Source of the DNA: Methanobacteriota archaeon
GTDB taxonomy: Archaea > Thermoplasmatota > Poseidoniia > Poseidoniales > Thalassarchaeaceae
NCBI GenBank assembly: GCA_011523055.1
Contig: WTHQ01000020.1
Location: forward strand, 23,426-80,113
Direction: 5' to 3'
DNA: 56,688 nt
The position numbers and the translations under genes were made by a program. This document shows positions 1-7,116 of this stretch, piece after piece. The notes beneath the pieces are model-generated. The model was given only the letters and a program-made list of their open reading frames with translations. It was not told the origin of the DNA and did not search any database. The first letter of the stretch is position 1. Every line of letters begins with the position of its first letter.

Positions 1-230
1 GTCCATTCCTCGACTGCCAATGTGCGACTCATGGTATGAGGATTGCCGCTGCACCGACTAATTGCGGTGGTGAAATCTGAAACATGGCAGCCCCAAACCA
101 CCGTTTTGATGCACTCTGATCTTTCAAGCGTCAGCCTTAATCTCATCGCACTAGGGTAATTCTAGGTATAGTTTGGAGATATCTAAGATCCCAACGCGCC
201 CCCGAAAACCAATGACGACGAACAGGCTAA
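1..230. other. left-edge intergenic region, no convincing gene
   Basis: No ORF with coding character and no tRNA-like cloverleaf is visible here. On the minus strand an ATG at 32 opens about ten codons that run off the left edge (MSRTLAVEEW). It could be the start of a neighbouring gene, but it is too short to judge. No frame here contains a His-Arg-Gly motif that could be the missing N-terminus of the GDPD-like gene that follows: the frame of that gene is closed by TAA at 228-230. Confidence 0.5.
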
Positions 231-260
231 TTGATTTCCTGTACCCGACCTAGACCCTCC

Positions 261-1319
261 ATGGCCGGGACGGACTGGGAGAGGCCGCGGGAGAATTCCA
301 TTGCTGCCCTAGAGCACGGGATGGAACATGCAGATGGGGTCGAATTGGACCTCCGCCTGACTGAGGAGGGGGAGGTCGTCATCCATCATGACCCACGGAC
401 TCCTTCTGGAATGTACCCCGAGAGGAGTAGTTACGATGACATAAAAGGGGAAGCGGACCTATTTGATGATCTGCTAGCCAAGAACACATTTGTCGACAGA
501 TGGGTCAATGAGGCACGTTTCGTTTGTCTTGAGCTCAAGGCCCCACATCCCTCTTCTGGTGCTGGCGGTGGTTGGTTGAGAGGAAGGAGGATGCACGACC
601 ACATGTCCCAGCTCATGGCATCAGTTCGCACGAAGATCGAGACACTCCGAATCCCTGTTTCCTCAACAGTTTTCTATTCCTTCGACCCGTATATCAGCAA
701 GGTAGCGCAAAAGGATTCTGGCAAATACAGGCATGCCAGGTTGATGCCGAAATTGAGGCAATGGGGCAACTGGAGCGTTCAACGGGCAGTGGCCTCACCC
801 TCATTCTTGTCCAGATCAGTCCCCCGACTTCTCGCTAAACAGAGGAGGTTGGGGGCCCCAATGTTGCCATTGGCATTGGAGTACGTCCATGGATGGACGC
901 GCCACCTGCCCCTAGGACAATCAATCGGGTTAGAAGGTCGTGCCTTAGATCGTTTCAATGCGGTTAGAAGTGGCCACCCAGTATACGTTTGGCCAGCCCC
1001 CCTTAAGTTGGAACCTAGATTGCTTGAAGTGGGGCTTTCTTGCATTTCGGACAGTATGGATCCAAACCTAACGAATACTGATGGGTCGAGTAGGTGCATG
1101 CGGCCGGGCACTATGCCTGAAATAGAGGGTGAACGCCAACCATGGCACGAGATCTCAGATGCAGAGAGGAGAGATGTGATGTTGAGATACAGAAAAAAAT
1201 GGAAGTGGCAGACCTCCGTGGAAGATTTGGACTACCTCGCGTCTGCGACCACTATGCCATGGGAGGTGCCTCGTTTGATTGGGCACAGAGGCACTGGCAA
1301 GGATAAGGGCACCCTATGA
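261..1319 (+). CDS. glycerophosphodiester phosphodiesterase-like protein, apparently circularly permuted
   Basis: Belongs to the GDPD TIM-barrel family, which hydrolyses glycerophosphodiesters to an alcohol and glycerol-3-phosphate. I chose ATG 261 (352 aa); an in-frame TTG at 231 adds ten residues. Counting from 261, the ENSIAAL helix motif is at about residues 11-17, the metal-site Glu and Asp of VELDLRL at 28 and 30, the catalytic His pair of VIHHD at 42-43, and the LELK Lys at 93. Later the SFDPYI and VYVWPAP barrel-strand motifs are recognisable. The family's diagnostic HRG motif, normally the first strand, is absent from the N-terminus and appears instead in the last 20 residues as PRLIGHRGTGK (His342-Arg343). 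That is what a circular permutation with its break between strand 1 and helix 1 would give. The alternative is loss of the N-terminus with a truncated second copy at the end. The gene overlaps the convergent citrate synthase by 6 nt. No signal peptide is seen. Confidence 0.75.
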   Translation: MAGTDWERPRENSIAALEHGMEHADGVELDLRLTEEGEVVIHHDPRTPSGMYPERSSYDDIKGEADLFDDLLAKNTFVDRWVNEARFVCLELKAPHPSSGAGGGWLRGRRMHDHMSQLMASVRTKIETLRIPVSSTVFYSFDPYISKVAQKDSGKYRHARLMPKLRQWGNWSVQRAVASPSFLSRSVPRLLAKQRRLGAPMLPLALEYVHGWTRHLPLGQSIGLEGRALDRFNAVRSGHPVYVWPAPLKLEPRLLEVGLSCISDSMDPNLTNTDGSSRCMRPGTMPEIEGERQPWHEISDAERRDVMLRYRKKWKWQTSVEDLDYLASATTMPWEVPRLIGHRGTGKDKGTL

Positions 1320-2489
1320 CTCGAGTCGCCTGACTGGTTGGTTTCTCGGTATGTACTTTGGCCTGTATATTGGAGTCCCCCTTCCGCCCCTAGCTCCCCT
1401 CTCATCGAGTATTTGAGCGGTTATTCCCGCAACTCTTGACCATCCAAAGAATGTCGTGTAGTAATCTGGTTTCCTGAATCCCACGGATTGCAATAAAGCC
1501 CCACTAGCTATGTCGACATTCGGGTAGGGGTTGGAGATCTTTGGGATCTCAGACAAGATGGGCGGCACTACCTCCCTCAGTGTTTTGACCGTCCTGAAGT
1601 CAGAATCATCAGGGCATATCTCCTCTCCAAGTTCGATAAGAAGCCGTGCCCTTGGGTCCTCTGCCCGCAGGACCCCGTGGCCGAAGCCGTAGATTGGCCT
1701 CTTAGAGGAGAGCTCCCCCCTAACAAAACTCTCGATCTCCTGAGGGTCATCCGATCCGATTCTCTTCACGAACTCAAGACATGATTGGTTGGCTCTGCCA
1801 TGGAGGGGTCCGGACAATGCTGACATGGCTGATGAGATAGATGCGTAGATCGAGGCCCTCCCCGATGCGACTGCTTTTCCAGAGAAGGTTGACAGGTTCC
1901 CTCCACCGTGGTCCATGTGTAGGATGAAGAAGAACCTCAGTACTCTGTTCATCCTATCTGCCTCCTTGCCGCTTATCCCGAGCATGTGGGTGAAGTTTTC
2001 CACGAGTCCGAGATCAGGCCTCGAGTCGCGAGTTTGGAGTTTTTTACCCCCCCTCAGATGAAAAATTCTGGCCATGAGCTCTGGCATTCTTGCTACCAAA
2101 TTCATTGAGTCGGTCCTGAGGTCTCCAGTGGTATCAGATATGCCCAATGCGAGGATGCCCGTCGAGAGCCAGTCCATGGGATGGCCTGCACCAGGAGTCA
2201 ACGATTCCAAGACCCTCAGGGCACCTGTTGGCATTTCCTCGGCCCTGTGCGCCAACTCCGCTCTGAAATCCAGGCTTTCTTGCTCAGTTGGAAGTCGCTT
2301 ATTGAAAAGGAGGTAAATTACGTCTTCCTCCTCCATGTTGACTAGGTCTTCAACGGGGTAGCCTACGTAGTGAACTCCCTTTATTGGGTCGACGAAGGAC
2401 GTCTGACAGGTTCCCACAGGAATGCCCCGCAGGCCCGAGTCGAGGTGATTCTCCCGAATCTCAAAAATAGGCGGCTCGTCATCTCCCAC
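1314..2489 (-). CDS. gltA: citrate synthase
   Basis: Condenses oxaloacetate and acetyl-CoA to citrate, the entry step of the TCA cycle, in the cytoplasm. The start is GTG 2489 (391 aa). The catalytic triad is visible: His in GPLHGRANQ, His in GFGHGVLRAEDPRA and Asp in NPYPNVDIASG. The oxaloacetate-site segment HMDHGGGN is also present. Three segments (H-x-D-H-x-GGN, GPLHGxANQ and GHxVLRxxDPR) resemble the mitochondrial-type enzyme more than the usual bacterial HADHxxNAST/GHRVYK form. A 2-methylcitrate synthase activity cannot be excluded from sequence alone. It lies 63 nt downstream of the alpha-oxoamine synthase on the same strand and may be cotranscribed with it. Confidence 0.93.
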   Translation of the reverse strand: MGDDEPPIFEIRENHLDSGLRGIPVGTCQTSFVDPIKGVHYVGYPVEDLVNMEEEDVIYLLFNKRLPTEQESLDFRAELAHRAEEMPTGALRVLESLTPGAGHPMDWLSTGILALGISDTTGDLRTDSMNLVARMPELMARIFHLRGGKKLQTRDSRPDLGLVENFTHMLGISGKEADRMNRVLRFFFILHMDHGGGNLSTFSGKAVASGRASIYASISSAMSALSGPLHGRANQSCLEFVKRIGSDDPQEIESFVRGELSSKRPIYGFGHGVLRAEDPRARLLIELGEEICPDDSDFRTVKTLREVVPPILSEIPKISNPYPNVDIASGALLQSVGFRKPDYYTTFFGWSRVAGITAQILDERGARGGRGTPIYRPKYIPRNQPVRRLES

Positions 2490-2552
2490 AAGGAGGGCCT
2501 AACGATTTCCATATCATAATCTCTCCGCATACAGGGTCGTTGAACAGGAGAT

Positions 2553-3731
2553 TCAAATGAGGCCCAGTTCCCTTCCAACTTCCTCGAAATGGGAGAGGAC
2601 ATCGTCCAGCTCCTGACGAGAGAGGCCAGATGACATTTGAGTTCGGATTCTTGCCTTGTCCCTAGCGACCATCGGGAAGACGATTGCTCCAACCATTACC
2701 CCTCTCTTCCTGAGCTCGCCGGCGAGGTTTTTTGCCATTATGCTGTCTCCGCACATGACAGGTATAATTGGTGTTTCAGACACTCCTGTATCGAATCCAA
2801 GTGATGCAAGTTCCCTCTTGAAATATTCAGTATTTTCCCACAACTTCTGCACGTGTTGTGGCTCATCCCTCAATACTTCGATCGAGGCTTTCTGCGCAGC
2901 AGCTACCCCAGGGGGTTGGCTCCCAGATAGCAACCAAGACCTGCTGTGATTCAAGGCGTGATTTCTCAGATCCTCTGATCCGGCGATTATTCCTCCTTGT
3001 ACACCAAGTGCCTTGGAGTATGACCCCCCTTCAACAGTAACTCTGCCTTGGAGATTGAAATGGGCAACAATCCCCCTCCCATCTCCCAAGACGCCTTCTC
3101 CGTGACAATCATCAACCATCACCATAGCATCGTGCTCCTCGGCGAGTTCGACTATCTCATCCAATGGGGCTATGTCCCCATCCATGCTGAAAACCCCGTC
3201 TGTGATTACCAACTTCCTCTCAGCACCTCCAGAATTCCTCAATGCATTTTCAAGGCCACTCATGTCATTGTGGGGGTAAACTGCCCTCTGGGCTTTGGTC
3301 AGTCTAACGCCGTCGATTATAGAGCCATGATTCAACTCATCTGAAATGATCAGATCCTGGGGCCCTCTTACCAGAGTGGGGATTAATCCAACGTTTGCTG
3401 TGTACCCTGCCGAGTAGATCAACGCGGCCTCTACACCCTTAAAATCCGCTGCAGCCCTCTCCGCCTGAAGGTGGATGTCCAAAGTACCAGCGATTGCTCG
3501 TACAGAACCAGAACCAGCCCCATACTTTCTAGTCGCTTCAATAGCTGCATCAACAACCTTCGGATGAGTGGTTAGGTTGAGGTAATTGTTCGATGATAGC
3601 ATGATCATTTCCTTTCCGTCGATGGTGCACATCGGTGAGTTCGCAGACTCCAATGTAGGTGGTTCCCATGCCAGGCCGCTCTCCAACAATTTTTCATGCC
3701 GCTCCTTCATCCATGAAAGGTCAGTCGCCAT
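2553..3731 (-). CDS. kbl: alpha-oxoamine synthase, 2-amino-3-ketobutyrate CoA ligase-like
   Basis: PLP-dependent enzyme of the alpha-oxoamine synthase family. KBL joins acetyl-CoA and glycine or runs the reverse reaction in threonine breakdown; BioF and serine palmitoyltransferase are close relatives. Visible motifs: LSSNNYLNLTTHP near the N-terminus, the SDELNHGSIIDG block, VDDCHGEGVLG (the Asp that pairs with the pyridine nitrogen), and GGSYSKALG with the Schiff-base Lys. Length (392 aa) matches the family. ATG 3731 is preferred over GTG 3737 because a TATA-like box sits about 25 nt upstream of it. No threonine dehydrogenase or biotin gene is adjacent, so the acyl-CoA substrate stays open; kbl is the best guess. 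Citrate synthase follows on the same strand, which fits a shared acetyl-CoA connection. Confidence 0.82.
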   Translation of the reverse strand: MATDLSWMKERHEKLLESGLAWEPPTLESANSPMCTIDGKEMIMLSSNNYLNLTTHPKVVDAAIEATRKYGAGSGSVRAIAGTLDIHLQAERAAADFKGVEAALIYSAGYTANVGLIPTLVRGPQDLIISDELNHGSIIDGVRLTKAQRAVYPHNDMSGLENALRNSGGAERKLVITDGVFSMDGDIAPLDEIVELAEEHDAMVMVDDCHGEGVLGDGRGIVAHFNLQGRVTVEGGSYSKALGVQGGIIAGSEDLRNHALNHSRSWLLSGSQPPGVAAAQKASIEVLRDEPQHVQKLWENTEYFKRELASLGFDTGVSETPIIPVMCGDSIMAKNLAGELRKRGVMVGAIVFPMVARDKARIRTQMSSGLSRQELDDVLSHFEEVGRELGLI

Positions 3732-3750
3732 GGCCACAGCCTAACAGCGG

Positions 3751-3760
3751 AAGTAAATGG
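3751..3760 (-). promoter_or_regulatory. putative TATA box for the kbl-citrate synthase unit
   Basis: Read on the minus strand, this is an AT-rich ATTTACTT-type element centred about 25 nt upstream of ATG 3731. That spacing would put transcription initiation at or next to the start codon, the usual arrangement for a leaderless archaeal mRNA. Assigned by eye from position and composition only. Confidence 0.4.
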
Positions 3761-3819
3761 CTATTACCAAAAAATGGTACTCAATAAGATAGAAGTGCTA
3801 TTCGCCCTTGGGTCGATCT

Positions 3820-4158
3820 ATGTCGCTATATGAGAAAATGGAAAGTTCGATGGAAGAGAGGGACGCATTGGCTTATGCCGAGATATTGCACCCCGACTAT
3901 CGATTTGTCCGACACCAATCAGGGACAGAAATGTCAAGAGATCAGATGGTAGAGATGCTCAAGATGATGATGGACAATGAGAATGTCGTTATACAAAATC
4001 CAAGATGCTTGTATGAAAATGAGGACATCCTAGTAGAACACTCCCTCATGGACTTCCCAGATGGCTCTAGGGAGGCTGTCATGAGTGTTCATACCAAAAA
4101 AGAGGGCTTAATCTACAGGACTGAAACCGGGGCGACATTGATTGAGAAGGGGGATTGA
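3820..4158 (+). CDS. NTF2/SnoaL-like small protein
   Basis: A 112-residue soluble protein starting at ATG 3820; an in-frame TTG at 3808 is less likely. The pattern resembles the NTF2-like/SnoaL fold: an N-terminal helix with LYEKMESSMEERDA, then LHPDYRFVRHQSG, a middle helix, and beta strands with an EHSLMDFPDG segment. Such domains serve as small enzymes, binding modules or immunity-type proteins, and the sequence does not say which. It is divergent from kbl, and an AT-rich AATAAGATA stretch at 3783-3791 may carry its promoter. The specific role is unknown. Confidence 0.6.
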   Translation: MSLYEKMESSMEERDALAYAEILHPDYRFVRHQSGTEMSRDQMVEMLKMMMDNENVVIQNPRCLYENEDILVEHSLMDFPDGSREAVMSVHTKKEGLIYRTETGATLIEKGD

Positions 4159-4226
4159 ATCTCCACAATGTAATGTGATTGGGCCCATACGGGGTATTAA
4201 TTGCGTCACACGGAGTGGGATCACCA

Positions 4227-4661
4227 ATGGAGCTGTCTGGTACAGTCGCAAGTGGGCTGGGGCGTGCCCAGATCTTCATGGCTCAGACCCACTATCAGGA
4301 TCAATTTAGGGAGATACTGGGGGCGACAGCTTGGCCTGGCACACTCAACATCGAGCTATCTGGATCCGATCTAGAGAGCTACCGGCAGCTTCGTTATCTT
4401 GCTGGCCTCGAAGAAGTTGGGGGCGAGGGGGGTGCGCGCCCACTTAGGGTAAATGGATTTGAGAGAGAAGGGCGTTCGTTTGGCGGCGCAACCGCATTCC
4501 TAGCCAGAGTCTCCAGTAACGGGGAGAGGTGGAAGAATTGTGCGATATTAATCCCGGATCTTACAAGGCACACAGAGACTGCGGAGATTATCGCTTCATC
4601 GTTCTTGAGGGAATTGCTCCCTGCGAATGACGGTGACGAGATCCACCTTGTCATTGAATGA
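4227..4661 (+). CDS. ribK: CTP-dependent riboflavin kinase
   Basis: Archaeal riboflavin kinase (former DUF120), which makes FMN from riboflavin using CTP rather than ATP. Starting at ATG 4227 (144 aa) gives MELSGTVASGLGRAQIF, which matches the family's N-terminal G-x-V-x-SGLG nucleotide loop. The family's PGTLN motif is present in WPGTLNIEL after the YQDQFREILG segment. The C-terminal strand-helix-strand RHTETAEIIA...LREL...DGDEIHLVIE also matches. The longer frame from 4179 adds 16 residues with no family counterpart. It lies about 49 kb from the ribB-ribL-ribE-ribH operon in this window and completes that route to FMN. It is convergent with truA, overlapping it by 11 nt. Confidence 0.88.
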   Translation: MELSGTVASGLGRAQIFMAQTHYQDQFREILGATAWPGTLNIELSGSDLESYRQLRYLAGLEEVGGEGGARPLRVNGFEREGRSFGGATAFLARVSSNGERWKNCAILIPDLTRHTETAEIIASSFLRELLPANDGDEIHLVIE

Positions 4662-5550
4662 GCTTTCTGGTCCACTCAGACTCCAATAGATGCCTAATCT
4701 CAGCTAGCGCCATGATCCTCCATCTCTCGACAACCCTGGGCTCGGCGTGTGATGGAAGAGGTATCGCTGCTACCTCCGGGGGCTTTGTTGACCAAGAGTC
4801 TGGTGCGTCTTGGTGATCTATGCCCCACAATATCAATGCATCAGCCGGCGCCCTCCCGAAATCAGGGGCTTTATCAGGAGAGCCAAGGGCCCGCTCAATC
4901 TCAGTGATGTCAATCGAACCACGTCCTACTTGCATTAGGGCCGAAGCTATTTTCCTGACCTGGTTCCAGAGGAATGACTCCGCTGTTATCCTGAATCCAA
5001 TCACATAGCCATCATCCCCCCTCCACAAATCACATTCATCCACCGTTCGAATAGGGGACCTGTCCCCATCTTCCCTGGAGAATGCTGAGAAATCATGATT
5101 TCCGATGAACAGCTCGCAAGCTTGTTCCAAGATAACAGGGTCCGAGTCGGATCTCCATCCCTTGATCATGTCTAGACGGTAAAGGTAGGTCCTCGACTTG
5201 GCGACCCTCACAGGGATTTTGCTTCTTCTCTTCCGGGCCCCCCATAGGCACAGATCTGGGGACACCCTATCGCCGAGAGCCCTGAGGATCATTTGAGAGT
5301 CTAGCTTGTCCATCAATTGATCGTCCAACTTCAAGTCAATTAGGTTCAATCTTGAGCTGACGCCAGAGTCAGTCCTGGAGGAGACCCTGACTACGCCCCT
5401 GCCTCCCCACTCAAGGTCCACTAGTGCGGCTTGGACCTCTCCTTGCACGGTGGTCCCATTGGGTTGTATTTGTGAGCCGTAGAAGGCAGAGCCGTGATAA
5501 CCTGCTGCGATCAGAAAGCTCTCGCCCTCAAGGCCCCCTGACACACTCAA
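4651..5550 (-). CDS. truA: tRNA pseudouridine synthase A
   Basis: Isomerises uridines 38-40 of the tRNA anticodon arm to pseudouridine. The catalytic Asp lies in SSRTDSGVSS (family GRTDAGVHA) at about residues 58-67. Further family marks are FYGSQIQPNGTTVQGE near the N-terminus, the YLYRLD segment, the NHDFSAFSR block and SFLWNQVRKIASAL. At 299 residues it is slightly longer than the bacterial enzyme, with a C-terminal tail. Its start overlaps the stop of the upstream TPR gene (ATGA), so it is probably translationally coupled and the last gene of the long minus-strand run that begins with aconitase X. Confidence 0.9.
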   Translation of the reverse strand: MSVSGGLEGESFLIAAGYHGSAFYGSQIQPNGTTVQGEVQAALVDLEWGGRGVVRVSSRTDSGVSSRLNLIDLKLDDQLMDKLDSQMILRALGDRVSPDLCLWGARKRRSKIPVRVAKSRTYLYRLDMIKGWRSDSDPVILEQACELFIGNHDFSAFSREDGDRSPIRTVDECDLWRGDDGYVIGFRITAESFLWNQVRKIASALMQVGRGSIDITEIERALGSPDKAPDFGRAPADALILWGIDHQDAPDSWSTKPPEVAAIPLPSHAEPRVVERWRIMALAEIRHLLESEWTRKLIQ

Positions 5551-6089
5551 TCCTCGATCAGGTATTCCATGGCCTCATCAGCAGATTGGAAACCGAGGCC
5601 TAACAAGGAGAACTCGACTGCGTCCTTGATGAACTGTCGCGCGATAGGCGCACTCCTGTCGAAATTTGTCTTCACGTCGATGGATTCGATCAGCAACCTA
5701 GCTGCCTCGTAGAGGTGGAAAGAGATGTCCACCTCCTCAGAGGCCGAGCCGAGGTCGACAAGTTTTCTCAGTTCCCTGACGGCCATTGGTATCCTGTCGA
5801 ACTCAATCAGTGCATTGGCGTATGCTGCTCTGTAGTCTGCGTTGTCCGGAGCCAGGGAGCACGCCCTTCGTAGGTAGGACTGCACCTGTCCCTCGTTTAT
5901 TCTATCATTCCCCTTTTCATCGAGGTTCCCATTCTCTTGTATTTCAAAAAGGGCTGCCTCGGCCCATCCATGATACCCAGATGGGTCGTCGGGATTGTCG
6001 CTGATGTGCGCTTCAAAAGTTGACATGGCCCCCATGTAGTCGCCTTGCGTTATTTGTTGGGCCGCTGTCGTCACTATGTCATCGGTCAT
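5547..6089 (-). CDS. TPR-repeat protein
   Basis: A soluble protein of about 180 residues beginning at MTDDIVTTAAQQ (ATG 6089). The frame runs further upstream into the preceding gene, which I reject because that part lacks coding character and overlaps it. Helical-repeat signatures typical of TPRs are visible: GDYMGAMSTFEAHISDNPDDPSGY, YLRRACSLAPDNADYRAAYANAL and VRELRKLVDLG. TPR proteins scaffold protein-protein interactions; no enzymatic motif is seen. It sits between the PH-domain membrane protein and truA, with an ATGA overlap into truA. It may assist the envelope operon rather than tRNA modification. Confidence 0.65.
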   Translation of the reverse strand: MTDDIVTTAAQQITQGDYMGAMSTFEAHISDNPDDPSGYHGWAEAALFEIQENGNLDEKGNDRINEGQVQSYLRRACSLAPDNADYRAAYANALIEFDRIPMAVRELRKLVDLGSASEEVDISFHLYEAARLLIESIDVKTNFDRSAPIARQFIKDAVEFSLLGLGFQSADEAMEYLIED

Positions 6090-6159
6090 TGCTACTTCGC
6101 TCCTGATATCGGCTGAATGCTTTTTGGTTATCAACGATATGTCTGGCGCTCTGGGTGAT

Positions 6160-7095
6160 TCAGCTCGCTCCACCTTGTTTGAAGGCATCCGAGGCCTGGT
6201 TGATTAATTGGTGGATGCTCTCTGGGGAGTGGATGCCGTAGATGCAGGACTCTGGAGTGTTGACTGTCCTTGGCCTACTTCTCTTGTAGGAAATGAGCAA
6301 TCCTACCCTGGAGAGGATCTTGTTTCCACCGCTCCCATTGTCCTGGGGGGATGGGTCAGTAACAACTCCGATTGAGCCGGATGTTGACTCTGAGCCTACG
6401 TTGAGGCCGGATGCAGTTAGTATCTGGATGGTGCCGAATCTCAGGATCCTTCCAATCACGGTGGTGTCCACGATCAGGTTCTCTATCCTGTCATAGGCTA
6501 TACTCTGACTAGAGGCGTCCACGTACAAGAATTTCTTGATCAGATGAATCCTCTTGTCAGTGATGGCATAGGTGAATGACCTCTGGTAGATCACAGATAT
6601 GATCAACATCGAGGAGGAGAAGATCACGCCGAGCAGGAGATAATGCCCTTCGCTGAAAGCTGGTATTGGCGATGTATCGGAGCTGAAAATCCCTGCGATA
6701 CTGAACCCAGTTTCTATCCCAGTCCAGAGAATTGGCGCTGAAGCCGATAGCAGGGTCCAGGAAATAGTCCACTTTCCCGATAGGGGGCCATTTTGGAAGT
6801 GGACGATCTTGGCAACCACCAACAAGGTCACAAATATCCCTACGACCCCTGTGAGATCCGCAGCAATGTGGGACGATTTCACGATAAAGGCAACCTGCCC
6901 GTCCCCAGTCGGCCTATCGACTACATTTGCCCACCAGAAAACGAGGTATGTTGCGAGTATGAAGCCGCTCAGCAGGTACCTCCCGAACATGCTTCGAGAA
7001 GTTGGCCCCCCCATCCAAAGGATCTCCTCGCTTTCCGTCATTGTTGGTATCTTCTGTCTGATTGGCTTGACGAGGGTGGAATCGGAGCCAGCCAT
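6160..7095 (-). CDS. membrane protein with bacterial-type PH (bPH2/DUF304) domain
   Basis: 311 residues. Three or four hydrophobic segments occupy about residues 40-190, including GRYLLSGFILATYLVFWW, AADLTGVVGIFVTLLVVAK and HYLLLGVIFSSSMLIISVIY. They are followed by a typical bPH2 block: YAITDKRIHLIKKF, then IAYDRIENLIVD and ILRFGTIQILTASG. A cytoplasmic tail ends with a short helix. The family is common in bacteria and archaea as membrane-associated modules of unclear biochemistry. The next 70 nt lead to the TPR gene. Its place below two ABC transporters and a lipocalin-like protein suggests work at the cell envelope. ATG 7095 is used; MTESEEILW at 7041 is an alternative start. Confidence 0.72.
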   Translation of the reverse strand: MAGSDSTLVKPIRQKIPTMTESEEILWMGGPTSRSMFGRYLLSGFILATYLVFWWANVVDRPTGDGQVAFIVKSSHIAADLTGVVGIFVTLLVVAKIVHFQNGPLSGKWTISWTLLSASAPILWTGIETGFSIAGIFSSDTSPIPAFSEGHYLLLGVIFSSSMLIISVIYQRSFTYAITDKRIHLIKKFLYVDASSQSIAYDRIENLIVDTTVIGRILRFGTIQILTASGLNVGSESTSGSIGVVTDPSPQDNGSGGNKILSRVGLLISYKRSRPRTVNTPESCIYGIHSPESIHQLINQASDAFKQGGAS

Positions 7096-7116
7096 GGTTC
7101 AGCCTGATGGCTTCTT

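Noticed and set aside
1-260. Possible RNA gene or missing N-terminus of the GDPD-like gene in the left-edge region
   Set aside because: No cloverleaf arms or conserved TPsiC-like box, and no frame encodes an HRG motif; the in-frame TAA at 228-230 closes the extension.
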